Notes: generated by a model from the letters alone, not told the origin. Numbered from the stretch's first letter, positions 49,331 to 58,068 are shown. The stretch: DNA of 63,327 nucleotides from SIG588 sp045591985 (GCA_045591985.1 JAZNTV010000007.1:1-63327), one strand, 5' to 3'. Numbers and translations: made by a program.

Positions 49331-49933
49331 TTATTGAAACACCATTTCGCCGAAATCACACGAGCGGTGAAAATCCGGTTGCTCACTCGTTACGGGGTTC
49401 CACGAAAGATAGTGCGGTTGCTTGGTCTCATCTCCGCATTTGTAACAGTTCGCACGAATGACCGTTCCCGACGCCAAAACGCACGACGGGAAATACTCTT
49501 GGATAAACGCCAGCGGAATACGATAGAACAACTCCCACCCGTCGGCAGTGCGTGATGCCGAAAAATCGAACTTCTGCACAGCGTCGGGCATCACCAAACG
49601 CACGCGATCGGCCCGTCCTTTGCCTATGCCTAAAAACAAGCATCCATTCAGGTTCCATTCAAAGTTGAAGTAACGATCGGATGTCGCATCGGGACAAAAG
49701 AAAAACTCCATACAACTGTCTTCACACACCGCCGCTTGCGGGTCATGATGCACAGCGCGGATCTCGTTTTCGACCGCTCGCTGATGAACATAAAGCGCCG
49801 TTTCGTCGTAACACACCTGCTGTGTCATGCGAATCCCCGCGTCGGGCAACCAGAGAATATGGGAAAGTTCCAACGTCGGAATTTTCTCCCAAAGCGGGAT
49901 ATCGTGAATTGGGGATATGTAATAGGTCGTCAT
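49331..49933 (-). CDS. Carbohydrate-binding (CBM9-like) protein
   Basis: 200 residues, soluble, no signal peptide. ALYVHQRAVENEIRAVH, CMEFFFCPD, YFNFEWNLNG and the final SWNPVTSEQPDFHR are typical of the CBM9-like/DOMON beta-sandwich used by sugar-binding domains. It is a free-standing copy, perhaps an intracellular sugar or glycan sensor. The ATG at 49933 has ggagaggag upstream; an in-frame alternative at 49951 precedes the ribosome binding site. Confidence 0.82.
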   Translation of the reverse strand: MTTYYISPIHDIPLWEKIPTLELSHILWLPDAGIRMTQQVCYDETALYVHQRAVENEIRAVHHDPQAAVCEDSCMEFFFCPDATSDRYFNFEWNLNGCLFLGIGKGRADRVRLVMPDAVQKFDFSASRTADGWELFYRIPLAFIQEYFPSCVLASGTVIRANCYKCGDETKQPHYLSWNPVTSEQPDFHRSCDFGEMVFQ

Positions 49934-49983
49934 TTGCTCCTCTCCTTTCACTAACCGACTTTATATTAACACTTTCTCTAAAA

Positions 49984-50018
49984 AAAAGCAAGGCCGCCCC
50001 AACGGCAACCTTGCTTTT
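49984..50018 (-). terminator. Terminator of the M23 gene
   Basis: aaaagcaagg / ccttgctttt stem with T run on the minus strand, 28 bp past the M23 stop. Confidence 0.8.
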
Positions 50019-50045
50019 GTGCCCCTGAAACGGGTCGGGGGCGGG

Positions 50046-50726
50046 TTATTGACGCACCTCTAAGCCAATGACTTCCACAGGGTCGAGCGGCTTTTGGGAG
50101 GAAAAGATCTCCAAATGCAGATGCATCCCATCAGCCTCTTCGCACGGAATGACGGACAACACCCCGATGGGGTCGCCTACCTTCACGGCATCGCCCACGC
50201 GGATATTACGCGCCGTCACACCGCAATACCGACTGACAATGCCAAAACCGTGATCGATCTCTATCACACGCCCCCACAACGTATCTTCCGTAATCTTCTT
50301 CACCGTCCCGTTGGCCACCGCTTTAACTTCGGCTCCTTCTTTGCCCGCAAAGTCCGTACCGTTGTGCACGCGCCAATCCTGCATGGTTTCGGAATAGACA
50401 AGTTCTCCGTTACTGAACCCTTTCTTCACCTCATTGGTCAGCGGTAATACATACAAATCAGCCGCTGACGGCGCGGTGGTGGTCGTCGCTGTCGCGTCGG
50501 TCGCCGTGGTGGTAACGGTGGTACGCAGATCGGGCACATCGGTTACGGGTGTTTGTACCTGCTGTGCCGCCGTAGTGGTTACTGTGGGTGTCGTAGTGGA
50601 AGTGACGGGCGGAACCGTATCCTCCTCGCGCGGAAAAGCATAAGAAAGGCTGACCGCCGCCACCGCACCGACCGCCAAGATACAAACACCCATCGTAACG
50701 AAAAATCCTTTATCGCGTATTTTCAT
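50046..50726 (-). CDS. M23 (LytM) metallopeptidase-domain protein, SpoIIQ-like
   Basis: 226 residues. One N-terminal membrane anchor (TMGVCILAVGAVAAVSLSYAF), a Thr/Val-rich linker (about 38-88) and a LytM domain with the zinc motifs HNGTDFAG (HxxxD) and GMHLHLEI (HxH). SpoIIQ of spore formers has this layout and forms part of the mother cell-forespore channel; some members are inactive, but here both metal motifs are kept. Single gene, own terminator. Confidence 0.88.
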   Translation of the reverse strand: MKIRDKGFFVTMGVCILAVGAVAAVSLSYAFPREEDTVPPVTSTTTPTVTTTAAQQVQTPVTDVPDLRTTVTTTATDATATTTTAPSAADLYVLPLTNEVKKGFSNGELVYSETMQDWRVHNGTDFAGKEGAEVKAVANGTVKKITEDTLWGRVIEIDHGFGIVSRYCGVTARNIRVGDAVKVGDPIGVLSVIPCEEADGMHLHLEIFSSQKPLDPVEVIGLEVRQ

Positions 50727-50785
50727 ACAAACCGCCTCCGTTTTCTGTTGTATCTCTATTGTGGACGAAAAAACGAAGGCTTATA

Positions 50786-50817
50786 CAAAAAGAGGCGAGA
50801 AAACTCGCCTCTTTTTT
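50786..50817 (-). terminator. Terminator of the nucleotidyltransferase gene
   Basis: AAAAAGAGGCGAG-aaaa-CTCGCCTCTTTTTT, 1 bp past the stop codon. Confidence 0.9.
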
Positions 50818-51553
50818 ATGTAATTATCCCTTTATATTCGCGTTTGACTTGTTCATAGCTTTCCAGGTTGCCGATGTCGTAGCGACTGCCGGGCATCTCC
50901 ATCGCGTGCACCGGCACTTCATTACACAGCCACGCAACGTAACTGCCGGGTGCATCGGTACCGCACCCGGCGGCCATGCCTTTCTCAATTAAACGGGCAT
51001 CTTCACGGGTATAATAATAAAACGGCGGGCAACACCAATGCGTAGCGGGCGTGGGCGACTTTTCGGTCATCGCCAAAACGCGATCGTGTTCGTCGATCGT
51101 CACCACGCCGCACTTGAGCAATTTTTGCGCATTCGGCTCGTAATACCGCATAATGCAAGAGGTATTCTTTTCCTTGGCATATGCCGTAAACTGTGTAAGA
51201 CTGAAATCCAACACATTATCCCCTGCAATAACCAACATATCGTCGTCGAGCCCCAAAGTTTCGATCGCAAATTGAATATCGCACACCGCCCCCAAGCGAG
51301 TCTCGTTGGTGGATGTGCCGTCGTCTACCACGGTCACTTTCGGCGCTTTGGTCTTGGCCCATTCTTCGAAATGCGCGGCGTATTTATGATTGGAAATCAC
51401 CACAAATTCATCCACCGTATCGGTTGCGGCAATATCGTCTACCAACCAATCCAGAATGGTCTTCTCCCCTACCGTGAGCAACGGTTTCGGGAAATTTTCG
51501 GTCAGCGGATACAGCCGTGTGGCATATCCCGCCGCTAAGATCAAACATTTCAT
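50816..51553 (-). CDS. Sugar-1-phosphate nucleotidyltransferase
   Basis: 245 residues beginning MKCLILAAGYATRLYPLT, the nucleotide-binding loop of the RmlA/GalU fold, with FPKPLLTVGEKTILDW as the second signature and AGDNVLDF as the metal-binding Asp. Start 51553 is chosen over 51562 because gaggtgg is at the right distance. It follows the sugar kinase gene by 11 bp and probably converts that kinase's sugar-1-phosphate to a UDP- or dTDP-sugar. Confidence 0.9.
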   Translation of the reverse strand: MKCLILAAGYATRLYPLTENFPKPLLTVGEKTILDWLVDDIAATDTVDEFVVISNHKYAAHFEEWAKTKAPKVTVVDDGTSTNETRLGAVCDIQFAIETLGLDDDMLVIAGDNVLDFSLTQFTAYAKEKNTSCIMRYYEPNAQKLLKCGVVTIDEHDRVLAMTEKSPTPATHWCCPPFYYYTREDARLIEKGMAAGCGTDAPGSYVAWLCNEVPVHAMEMPGSRYDIGNLESYEQVKREYKGIIT

Positions 51554-51563
51554 CGATTCCACC

Positions 51564-52736
51564 TCACAGCATCACACCGTCTGCGCTGTGGCAGAAACAG
51601 ACGGAATACTTTCCTTCTAATTGCGGGAACAGTTTCAGATATTTCGCCGTGACCGCCGCTTCAATCTCCTCACGATAAGCAGGATCGATCAACGCCATGC
51701 AACACCCTTTAAATCCTGCGCCGCTGAAACGGCCGCCGTAAATACCGCGTGTTTCGGTCATGATGTCATACAAGGCTTTCAGTTCGGGCGAACCGGTCTC
51801 CCAATTATATACGGAAGAATGACCGCTTTCGAAACTTAAACGACCAAATGTTTCGATATCACCGTTTCGCCAGGCCTCGGCGCCGCGTTGTACACGATCG
51901 AACTCGGTATACCAGTGTTCCGCACGGCGGCGCCAATTTTCGGGCAAACGATCCTTATATTGATGATATACCTCCACCGGCACATCACGCAGATTGGTCT
52001 CTTCAAATTTGCCGTAGTCCATACCGGCATACGCCTTCAGCGCATACGCTGCCGAGCGGCACTCATCCACGCGCATATTAAACTGACTGCCCGCCAAAGT
52101 ACGCTCTACGCCCGAAAAAAAGATGGCGATCTCATACGGTTTCATGGAGTCTTTCTGCGGGATCCGTTCATAACTGTCATCTTTCAGATCCATATATAAA
52201 AGATGATCTTTTTTACAATATACTTCGCAAGATTGATCCAATTTGCCGCAGGACACACCGACATATTTGTTTTCAGCCTCCTGTGCGACCACGATCATCT
52301 CCTGCGGTGTGAGTGTCACACCGTTCATGGTACACAGCGCGGACAGGAAGGTCAGAATTACCGCTGCCGAAGACGACAAACCGCCGATCGGCAACTCACC
52401 GCTGATAACGGCACAAAGGCCGACACGCAACGGATAGCGACGGTTAAGCGCGATGGTGGCACCACGCAGATGATCCGCCCAATCGTTCTCTTTCACTTCC
52501 GGTGCGGAAGCCACATGCCACTGTGCACGTTTCGGGAATTGCAACGACTGAATCTCCACTACACCGTTTTGCTTCGGACCATACGCCATGCGGATCCCTT
52601 TATCGATAGCAATACCTGTGATCTTGCCAAGTTGATGGTCGGAATGTGCCCCCAGCGGGCAAATACGATACGGCGTAAACGCTGTATGCTGCGGTGCCTT
52701 TCCGTAGATCTGTTCAAACCGTTCGACACAATTCAC
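51564..52736 (-). CDS. GHMP sugar-1-kinase, galacturonokinase/galactokinase type
   Basis: 390 residues. The N-terminal sugar-site motif reads PYRICPLGAHSDHQ where galactokinase has the GEHTDY pattern, so the Glu that binds the sugar C6-OH is Ala. The ATP loop is PIGGLSSSAAV and the C-terminal motif YGGRFSGAGFKGCC. PYRICPLGAHxDHQ and RAEHWY resemble, from memory, the plant galacturonokinase more than galactokinase. Likely product: galacturonate or galactose 1-phosphate. The start GTG 52736 has ggaggg at 6 bp; an ATG at 52757 is too near the promoter. Confidence 0.88.
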   Translation of the reverse strand: MNCVERFEQIYGKAPQHTAFTPYRICPLGAHSDHQLGKITGIAIDKGIRMAYGPKQNGVVEIQSLQFPKRAQWHVASAPEVKENDWADHLRGATIALNRRYPLRVGLCAVISGELPIGGLSSSAAVILTFLSALCTMNGVTLTPQEMIVVAQEAENKYVGVSCGKLDQSCEVYCKKDHLLYMDLKDDSYERIPQKDSMKPYEIAIFFSGVERTLAGSQFNMRVDECRSAAYALKAYAGMDYGKFEETNLRDVPVEVYHQYKDRLPENWRRRAEHWYTEFDRVQRGAEAWRNGDIETFGRLSFESGHSSVYNWETGSPELKALYDIMTETRGIYGGRFSGAGFKGCCMALIDPAYREEIEAAVTAKYLKLFPQLEGKYSVCFCHSADGVML

Positions 52737-52767
52737 CGAAATCCCTCCAAAATTCATATGCAAAAAG

Positions 52768-52797
52768 AGTATATCACACATTCTCGCTTGTCGTCAA
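52768..52797 (-). promoter_or_regulatory. Promoter of the sugar kinase gene
   Basis: On the minus strand TTGACG (52792-52797), 18-bp spacer, TATACT (52768-52773). Confidence 0.7.
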
Positions 52798-52802
52798 CCG
52801 CC

Positions 52803-52921
52803 AAAAACGAAACACCCGCCGTTTCCGACAGGTGTTTCGTTTTAGAGGGGTGTTTTGAGGAGGGGTCGGTTTCGAGGGGAAACCGGTACCGAAGAGGCTT
52901 TCGGTCGCCTCCCCTTGGTAC
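52803..52921 (-). ncRNA. Candidate small RNA with three C-rich motifs
   Basis: Between the sugar kinase and lexA genes the minus strand reads, after a possible TACAAT -10, gaggc...gcctc hairpins, then ggtttc-CCCTC-gaaacc, gaCCCCTCCTCaaaa and acaCCCCTCTaaaa, and ends in a strong terminator (acgaaacacc / ggtgtttcgt followed by TTTT). There is no open frame worth calling. Unpaired CCCCUCCUC stretches are the usual target-binding motif of Gram-positive sRNAs, which pair with ribosome binding sites. Promoter evidence is weak. Confidence 0.55.
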
Positions 52922-53016
52922 GTTCCCATTGTAACGCATATTTGTGTGCATTTTATGAACCAACCGTGACAATTTTGTAAGACTTTTAGAAACAAATAAA
53001 AAATTTTTCGAAATTT

Positions 53017-53057
53017 GCAAACAAATGTTTGCTTTTTTCGAAAAGGTGTGTTATACT
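53017..53057 (+). promoter_or_regulatory. lexA promoter with palindromic SOS-like operator
   Basis: Operator GCAAACAAATGTTTGC (53017-53032) overlaps TTGCTT (53029-53034); 17-bp spacer, TATACT (53052-53057). The palindrome resembles the Gram-positive SOS box CGAACrnryGTTyG with A in place of G at the second position. Autorepression by LexA is inferred. Confidence 0.75.
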
Positions 53058-53111
53058 AAAGAAAACTAATGTTCGATATTTTACCGAAGCATAAGAAAGG
53101 ACGGATAACAC

Positions 53112-53714
53112 ATGGGCGAATTGACAAAGAAACAGCAAGCGGTTCTGGCATTTCTACAAGAGCGCGCGCAAGACGGTCTGCCTCCCACCGTGCGCGAAAT
53201 TTGTACGGCTGCCGGCATCAAATCCACCTCCACCGTGCATGCCTATCTTAAAACCTTGGAAGACGAAGGCTATATTTCGCGTCAAAGCGGCTTAAACCGC
53301 GCCATTCGCGTGAAAGGAACCGACACCAAAGCCGCACCGCCGCCCGCCGGTCGTGTGCCGCTCATCGGCCGCGTAACGGCCGGTATGCCGATTCTCGCTG
53401 TGGAAGAAGTGGAAGATTACGTTCCCTACACCGGGCATTACGACGTGAAGGAACTGTTTGCCTTGCGCGTCAGCGGCACCAGTATGATCAACGCCGGTAT
53501 TTTGGATCGCGACGTTGTGATCGTGCGGCGTACCGGAACAGCAGAAAACGGCGATATCGTCGTGGCGCTGGTTGGCGAAGAGGCTACGGTAAAACGCTTC
53601 TTCAAAGAAGACGGACAGTTCCGACTCCAACCCGAAAACGATGCGTTCGAACCTATCATCGTCCCCGAGGTCTCCATTCTCGGCAAAGTCGTCTCTTTGG
53701 TTCGCTATTTTTAA
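53112..53714 (+). CDS. lexA: SOS repressor LexA
   Basis: 200 residues. Winged-helix DNA-binding domain (PTVREICTAAGIKSTSTVHAYL), cleavage site Ala-Gly in GRVTAGMP, nucleophile Ser in SGTSMINAGI and Lys in EATVKRFF. It represses DNA-damage genes until RecA triggers self-cleavage. Own promoter with operator; ATG 53112 behind aagaaaggacgg. Confidence 0.97.
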   Translation: MGELTKKQQAVLAFLQERAQDGLPPTVREICTAAGIKSTSTVHAYLKTLEDEGYISRQSGLNRAIRVKGTDTKAAPPPAGRVPLIGRVTAGMPILAVEEVEDYVPYTGHYDVKELFALRVSGTSMINAGILDRDVVIVRRTGTAENGDIVVALVGEEATVKRFFKEDGQFRLQPENDAFEPIIVPEVSILGKVVSLVRYF

Positions 53715-53817
53715 AATTTGTGTCGTTGCATAATTGAAGGCTTGCGGGTGATACTAACCGCGCAGGCCGCCCTGTGCGGTATCTGCATCGCAGAAACCGA
53801 AAAAGGAGGGCGCTTTT

Positions 53818-54030
53818 ATGCTGGACAAACTGGCGTTGATCCTCGCCATTATCGGCGGGCTCAACTGGGGCAGTATCGGATTGTTCCAATTCGATCTGGT
53901 TGCGTGGATCTTCGGCGGGCAGGATGCCATCTTCAGCCGTATTATCTACACACTGGTCGGCTTGGCCGCCGTCTGGTGCATCTCCCTGCTGTTCCGCAAA
54001 CACGACGGAACAGGACCGCACCACGAGTAA
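53818..54030 (+). CDS. DUF378 family small membrane protein
   Basis: 70 residues, two hydrophobic helices: LALILAIIGGLNWGSIGLF and RIIYTLVGLAAVWCISLLF, with the NWG and DLVAWIFGG motifs that define DUF378. Function unknown. Starts at ATG 53818 behind aaaggaggg with a possible TTGCAT/GATACT promoter near 53728. Confidence 0.9.
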   Translation: MLDKLALILAIIGGLNWGSIGLFQFDLVAWIFGGQDAIFSRIIYTLVGLAAVWCISLLFRKHDGTGPHHE

Positions 54031-54037
54031 GTGTAGT

Positions 54038-54065
54038 AAAAAGCCGCTCGAATGAGCGGCTTTTT
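54038..54065 (+). terminator. Terminator of the DUF378 gene
   Basis: AAAAGCCGCTC / GAGCGGCTTTTT, 7 bp past the stop codon. Confidence 0.9.
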
Positions 54066-54079
54066 ATTGTCCTTAAATC

Positions 54080-54107
54080 TTGACTTTTCTCCCTCTTGTG
54101 TTATACT
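54080..54107 (+). promoter_or_regulatory. Promoter of the histidinol-phosphatase gene
   Basis: TTGACT (54080-54085), 16-bp spacer, TATACT (54102-54107). Confidence 0.7.
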
Positions 54108-54136
54108 GAAACCATCTTCGAAAGGGGCGCATATCT

Positions 54137-54913
54137 GTGAAATACAATTATCATACCCACACTTTCCGCTGTCACCACGCAAGCGGCACGGAGGAAGAAT
54201 ACGTACAACGTGCCATCGCGGGCGGTGTCACCCACATGGGATTTTCCGACCATTTTCCCTTCTGCTTCCCGAACGGGCTCGAATCTTCGTATCGCGTGTC
54301 GGTCTCGGAAGTACCGCTGTATCATGCCGCCATTGAGCGCCTGCGCGAGAAATACCGTGACCAAATAGAGATCCACTTGGGTTTTGAAATGGAATACTAT
54401 CCCGAGTTCTTCGAAGAGATGAAACAAAACGCCATCAATTACGGTGCAGAATACTTGATTCTGGGTCAGCATTTTTTGAAACCCGAATGCTACCCCGATG
54501 CCATTCACTCAACCTGGGATAACAAGCCGGAGGCCGAGCTTGCAACCTTTGCCGCCCTTGAAGTGGATGCCATTCGCACAGGGGCATTCACCTATGTAGC
54601 ACATCCCGACATTTACACCTTTAACGGCGACCCTGCCTATTACGATCGCGAAATGCGTAAGGTCTGCGTGGCGTCCCGTGAATGCAACGTGCCGCTGGAA
54701 ATCAACTTTTTGGGTATCCGCACCAATCGCTTCTACCCGCACGACGATTTTTGGCGCATAGCGGGTGAAGAGGGCGCCCCCGTAGTATTCGGGTTTGATG
54801 CCCACGAGGTGCGGGATGCCTGCGACGACGCCTCCCGCGAAAAAGCGCAACGGTTGGTAGATACTTATCACTTAAACTTGTTGGAACAGATCCGTTTAAG
54901 ACCGCTGACATGA
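54137..54913 (+). CDS. hisK: Histidinol-phosphatase (PHP family, HisK type)
   Basis: 258 residues starting at GTG 54137: NYHTHTFRCHHASG holds the first metal ligands, GFSDHFPF the second, LGFEMEYYPE and VAHPDIYTF further ligands, and GFDAHEV the last. It removes phosphate from histidinol phosphate in histidine synthesis. No other his gene is nearby, as is common for this gene. Confidence 0.88.
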   Translation: MKYNYHTHTFRCHHASGTEEEYVQRAIAGGVTHMGFSDHFPFCFPNGLESSYRVSVSEVPLYHAAIERLREKYRDQIEIHLGFEMEYYPEFFEEMKQNAINYGAEYLILGQHFLKPECYPDAIHSTWDNKPEAELATFAALEVDAIRTGAFTYVAHPDIYTFNGDPAYYDREMRKVCVASRECNVPLEINFLGIRTNRFYPHDDFWRIAGEEGAPVVFGFDAHEVRDACDDASREKAQRLVDTYHLNLLEQIRLRPLT

Positions 54914-54991
54914 GTCAAGGTCTCCCCCGTTCTTTGGGCCGACAGACCCCTTTGGCTTTGACGGTGACACTCCGTCAGCAGTCGAAACAAC

Positions 54992-55042
54992 AAAAAAAGA
55001 TGCACAAACCGCGGCCGGTAAGCCCGTTTGTGCATCTTTTTT
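54992..55042. terminator. Bidirectional terminator
   Basis: AAAAAAAGATGCACAAAC / GTTTGTGCATCTTTTTT between convergent hisK and the GH20 gene. Confidence 0.88.
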
Positions 55043-55056
55043 ACTGCATTTTCGCT

Positions 55057-56655
55057 TTAATACAAGTATCCGTACAAATTCGTACCGGTAGATTGCGCCC
55101 AATCGTTGTAGCCGATCAGACCTTGCGCAAACGGTACGATCTCGTCTTCCAACTCGGGAATCGAGCCCACCTTGCCGTCGCGGTAGTCGATCAAGGTGTC
55201 GAGGCACGCCTGCATGCGCTGCATCAGACCGCCCAGACGCGTATCCTGCACATTAAACCCGTGCGGTTTGTTTTCGTACATCCACTGGGAGCGGAACGCT
55301 TTGTAGAAATTGCGTGTCAAGCGGATCATCTTCTTGTAATCCGCGATCACCGCGTCGAGTTGCGCGCGATCCCCGCTCGCATACGCTTCGCGCGTGCGCG
55401 TGCAGATATTGACCTTCACCGAAAGTACCGCACACAGTTTGGACAACGTATCAAACAAATAGCCGTACTCGCCCGTCCGCTTCACCGCAAGGCTCAAGCG
55501 ACGCGCAATCGCGGCGTACTTCGCCGCATATTCCGCTTTTTCGGTGTTCTGGAATATCGAAGCAAAGCAATCGGCATAGAGAAAATACTTGGAAGGCATG
55601 GCCACGCCGTCTTTGATGATCTCGATCTGATCGGGCAGGTCGAGCAACAACAGATCGTCGTACTTCACGCCGAGCCACTCATAGCATTTCGCCTTGATAT
55701 CCGCCATTTTGGTGATACCCTGCGCAAGGCACGCGGCGTAACACAACGACGGCAACACCGCATAGGACGAGCATTCCGCACCGTTGTCGCCCCACATGGT
55801 GAGGAACACTTCACGGATACCGCCCTCTTTACAAGCGGAAATCGCCGCTTTGGTGGCACGAATGCCGAAATCGTTGTGCGGCGTAAAGCCGACCCATTTC
55901 CACGCGCCGCCCGCAAAGACGATACGATCGCTCAACTGCTGATGCCCTTTGATCATACCCGCGTAGCGCTTTTTGTCGTGGGTATAGTAATCCCAGTATA
56001 CAAGCGTAAGGTTATGCGGGATCTTCTCCTTCACCGTCGGATCAAACTTCGTATTGGTCACGTAGTAATCACCACCGCCGGCGAGTTTGTAGAACATATC
56101 GCTCCACATCATCGGCTTGAAATCGTACTTGTCTGCGATTTCGCACACGCGGTTCAAGTGAGAGAGCAGAATCTCCACACGGTCTTGCGGACCGTGCTCG
56201 TCATAATACCGGCCGCGACCGAGCATATGCGCTTCATCCATACCGATGTGGATCTTTTCGGTGCGGAAGGACGCACGCAGCGAGGAAAACATGCTGTCGA
56301 TCAGATTGTACACATCCTCATTTCCCACGAGGAAGATGTTTTCGGTATCCCGCAATTCACCGTGCCAACGCAGGAACGCGGTCATATGGGCCAGCGTCTG
56401 CACATTCGGTACCAATTCCACCCCATGTTCAAAGGCGAAATCATCCATCTCGCGCAGTTCTTCACGGGAATAACGACCGCGAAGATAGCCGAACAACGGT
56501 TGACCATCCACTTCATAGGTATCTTCCATGTACAACTGTACCTGGTCATACCCCATCTTTTTCAAAACAAGAATAAACTTCTTCACCTGTTCCACCGTCA
56601 TAACCGCGTTACGGGAACAGTCAATCATTACACCAAAACGGTCAAAACCTTGCAT
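55057..56655 (-). CDS. GH20-family exo-beta-N-acetylhexosaminidase
   Basis: 532 residues, no signal peptide, so probably intracellular. Starts DRFGVMIDCSRNAVM and has the adjacent catalytic Asp-Glu pair in HIGMDEAHM (near 139-140), with Trp-rich strands (WKWVGFTPHN, MWGDNGAEC) closing the sugar pocket. The C-terminal ~180 residues are helical and do not match the usual GH20 domains. It likely removes GlcNAc or GalNAc from imported glycan fragments. Start 56655 has ggaggtgct upstream. Confidence 0.88.
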   Translation of the reverse strand: MQGFDRFGVMIDCSRNAVMTVEQVKKFILVLKKMGYDQVQLYMEDTYEVDGQPLFGYLRGRYSREELREMDDFAFEHGVELVPNVQTLAHMTAFLRWHGELRDTENIFLVGNEDVYNLIDSMFSSLRASFRTEKIHIGMDEAHMLGRGRYYDEHGPQDRVEILLSHLNRVCEIADKYDFKPMMWSDMFYKLAGGGDYYVTNTKFDPTVKEKIPHNLTLVYWDYYTHDKKRYAGMIKGHQQLSDRIVFAGGAWKWVGFTPHNDFGIRATKAAISACKEGGIREVFLTMWGDNGAECSSYAVLPSLCYAACLAQGITKMADIKAKCYEWLGVKYDDLLLLDLPDQIEIIKDGVAMPSKYFLYADCFASIFQNTEKAEYAAKYAAIARRLSLAVKRTGEYGYLFDTLSKLCAVLSVKVNICTRTREAYASGDRAQLDAVIADYKKMIRLTRNFYKAFRSQWMYENKPHGFNVQDTRLGGLMQRMQACLDTLIDYRDGKVGSIPELEDEIVPFAQGLIGYNDWAQSTGTNLYGYLY

Positions 56656-56675
56656 AACAGCACCTCCGTAATATA

Positions 56676-56712
56676 GACAAAGCGAGTGTTCTACCGAGCA
56701 CTCGCTTTGCAT
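56676..56712 (-). terminator. Terminator of ackA
   Basis: CAAAGCGAGTG / CACTCGCTTTG with T run on the minus strand, 3 bp past the ackA stop. Confidence 0.85.
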
Positions 56713-56715
56713 GCT

Positions 56716-57921
56716 TTAGCAGACGATATCGCGGGTATCGCGAGCGATCATCAATTCTTCGTTGGTAGGAATCACGAGCACACGCAATTTTGCATCGCCA
56801 ACGGAAAGATCGGTCTCGCAGCAACCGTCACGCATGCAGGCCGCATTGCGCTCTTCATCGATGTTTGCACCCATAAAACGCAGATTCTCGGCAATGCGAG
56901 CACGGTAATGCGGGTTATTCTCGCCGATACCGCCGGTGAAAACGACCGCATCGATACCGCCCATAGCCGCTGCATAGCCGCCGATGTATTTGGTGATCTG
57001 ATGCACCAGCATACTCTCGATCAACTGACAACGCGCATCCCCGTTACGGGCACCCTCTTCGATGTCGCGGTTGTCGCTGGTCTTTTGGGACACACCGAGG
57101 ATACCCGACTTCTTGTTCATGATGGTATCCATCTCATCGGGAGTGAGGCCTTCCTTCTTCATGATCAGCGGAACAATGGCCGGGTCGATGGAACCGCAAC
57201 GCGTACCCATCATCAAGCCTTCAAGCGGCGTGGTACCCATCGAGGTATCGTAGCACTTGCCGCCCTTCACCGCCGCAACCGACGAACCGTTGCCAAGGTG
57301 GCAGGTAACGATCTTCAGTTCTTCCGCCGGGCGACCGAGCACGTCAGCCGCACGCATCGAAACATAGCGATGAGAGGTGCCGTGGAAGCCGTAACGGCGG
57401 ATCTTGTATTTCTCGTAATACTCATAGGGCAGCGGATAGAGATACGCGTAGTCGGGCATGGTCTGATGGAAACCCGTATCGAACACGGCAACCTGCGGCA
57501 CGCCCTGCATGATCTCTTCGCACGCTTCGATGCCGATCAGGTTGGCGGGATTATGGAGAGGGCCGAGTTCAAAGCAACGACGCACCGCCGCTTTCACATC
57601 CTCGTTTACCAACACCGAACCGGAGAATTCCTCGCCGCCGTGCAACACGCGGTGACCCACCGCACCGATTTCGTCCATCGAACGGATCACGCCGATCTCG
57701 GGATCGGTCAACTTACTGATAACCAATTTGATCGCTTCTTCGTGGTTGTTCATATGCACATCCACTTTGTAGGGATCGCGGCCGGGCACCTGATATTTGA
57801 AGTTACCGCCCTCAATACCGATGCGGTCGCACATACCTTTCACGACCAAAGATTCGTCGGTCATATCGATCAACTGATACTTCAGCGACGAACTGCCCGC
57901 GTTGATGACCAAGATTTTCAT
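56716..57921 (-). CDS. ackA: Acetate kinase
   Basis: 401 residues: NAGSSSLKYQL opening, HRVLHGGEEF, FDTGFHQTMP, YGFHGTSHRYV with the active-site His, HLGNGSSVAA, GTTPLEGLMMGTRCG and TGGIGENN. It makes acetate and ATP from acetyl phosphate, the energy-yielding end of acetate fermentation. pta is not in the window. It diverges from tmcAL over a shared promoter. Confidence 0.97.
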   Translation of the reverse strand: MKILVINAGSSSLKYQLIDMTDESLVVKGMCDRIGIEGGNFKYQVPGRDPYKVDVHMNNHEEAIKLVISKLTDPEIGVIRSMDEIGAVGHRVLHGGEEFSGSVLVNEDVKAAVRRCFELGPLHNPANLIGIEACEEIMQGVPQVAVFDTGFHQTMPDYAYLYPLPYEYYEKYKIRRYGFHGTSHRYVSMRAADVLGRPAEELKIVTCHLGNGSSVAAVKGGKCYDTSMGTTPLEGLMMGTRCGSIDPAIVPLIMKKEGLTPDEMDTIMNKKSGILGVSQKTSDNRDIEEGARNGDARCQLIESMLVHQITKYIGGYAAAMGGIDAVVFTGGIGENNPHYRARIAENLRFMGANIDEERNAACMRDGCCETDLSVGDAKLRVLVIPTNEELMIARDTRDIVC

Positions 57922-57946
57922 TTTTCCATCGTCCTCTCACTTATGG

Positions 57947-57975
57947 TTGATTTTCGTCTCCGTTTGCGGTATACT
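57947..57975 (+). promoter_or_regulatory. Promoter of tmcAL, overlapping the ackA promoter
   Basis: TTGATT (57947-57952), 17-bp spacer, TATACT (57970-57975). On the minus strand TTGTGT about 16 bp from TATACC (57968-57973) gives ackA a promoter through the same GTATAC. Confidence 0.6.
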
Positions 57976-58068
57976 GTAATTGGAGACATACACAAGTGAT
58001 ATGATAATACATTTCCTTGTATTTTGCAAGTGCTTTTTCTCTAAAAATGTCCGAAAGGGTGGATATTT

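Noticed and set aside
53700..53818. A second sRNA between lexA and the DUF378 gene
   Set aside because: Only ~100 bp with a weak hairpin (gcaggccgcc...) and no terminator of its own; insufficient support.
54910..56676. 588-codon plus-strand frame across the GH20 gene
   Set aside because: Antisense of GH20 plus the terminator; the GH20 catalytic Asp-Glu pair is encoded on the minus strand.
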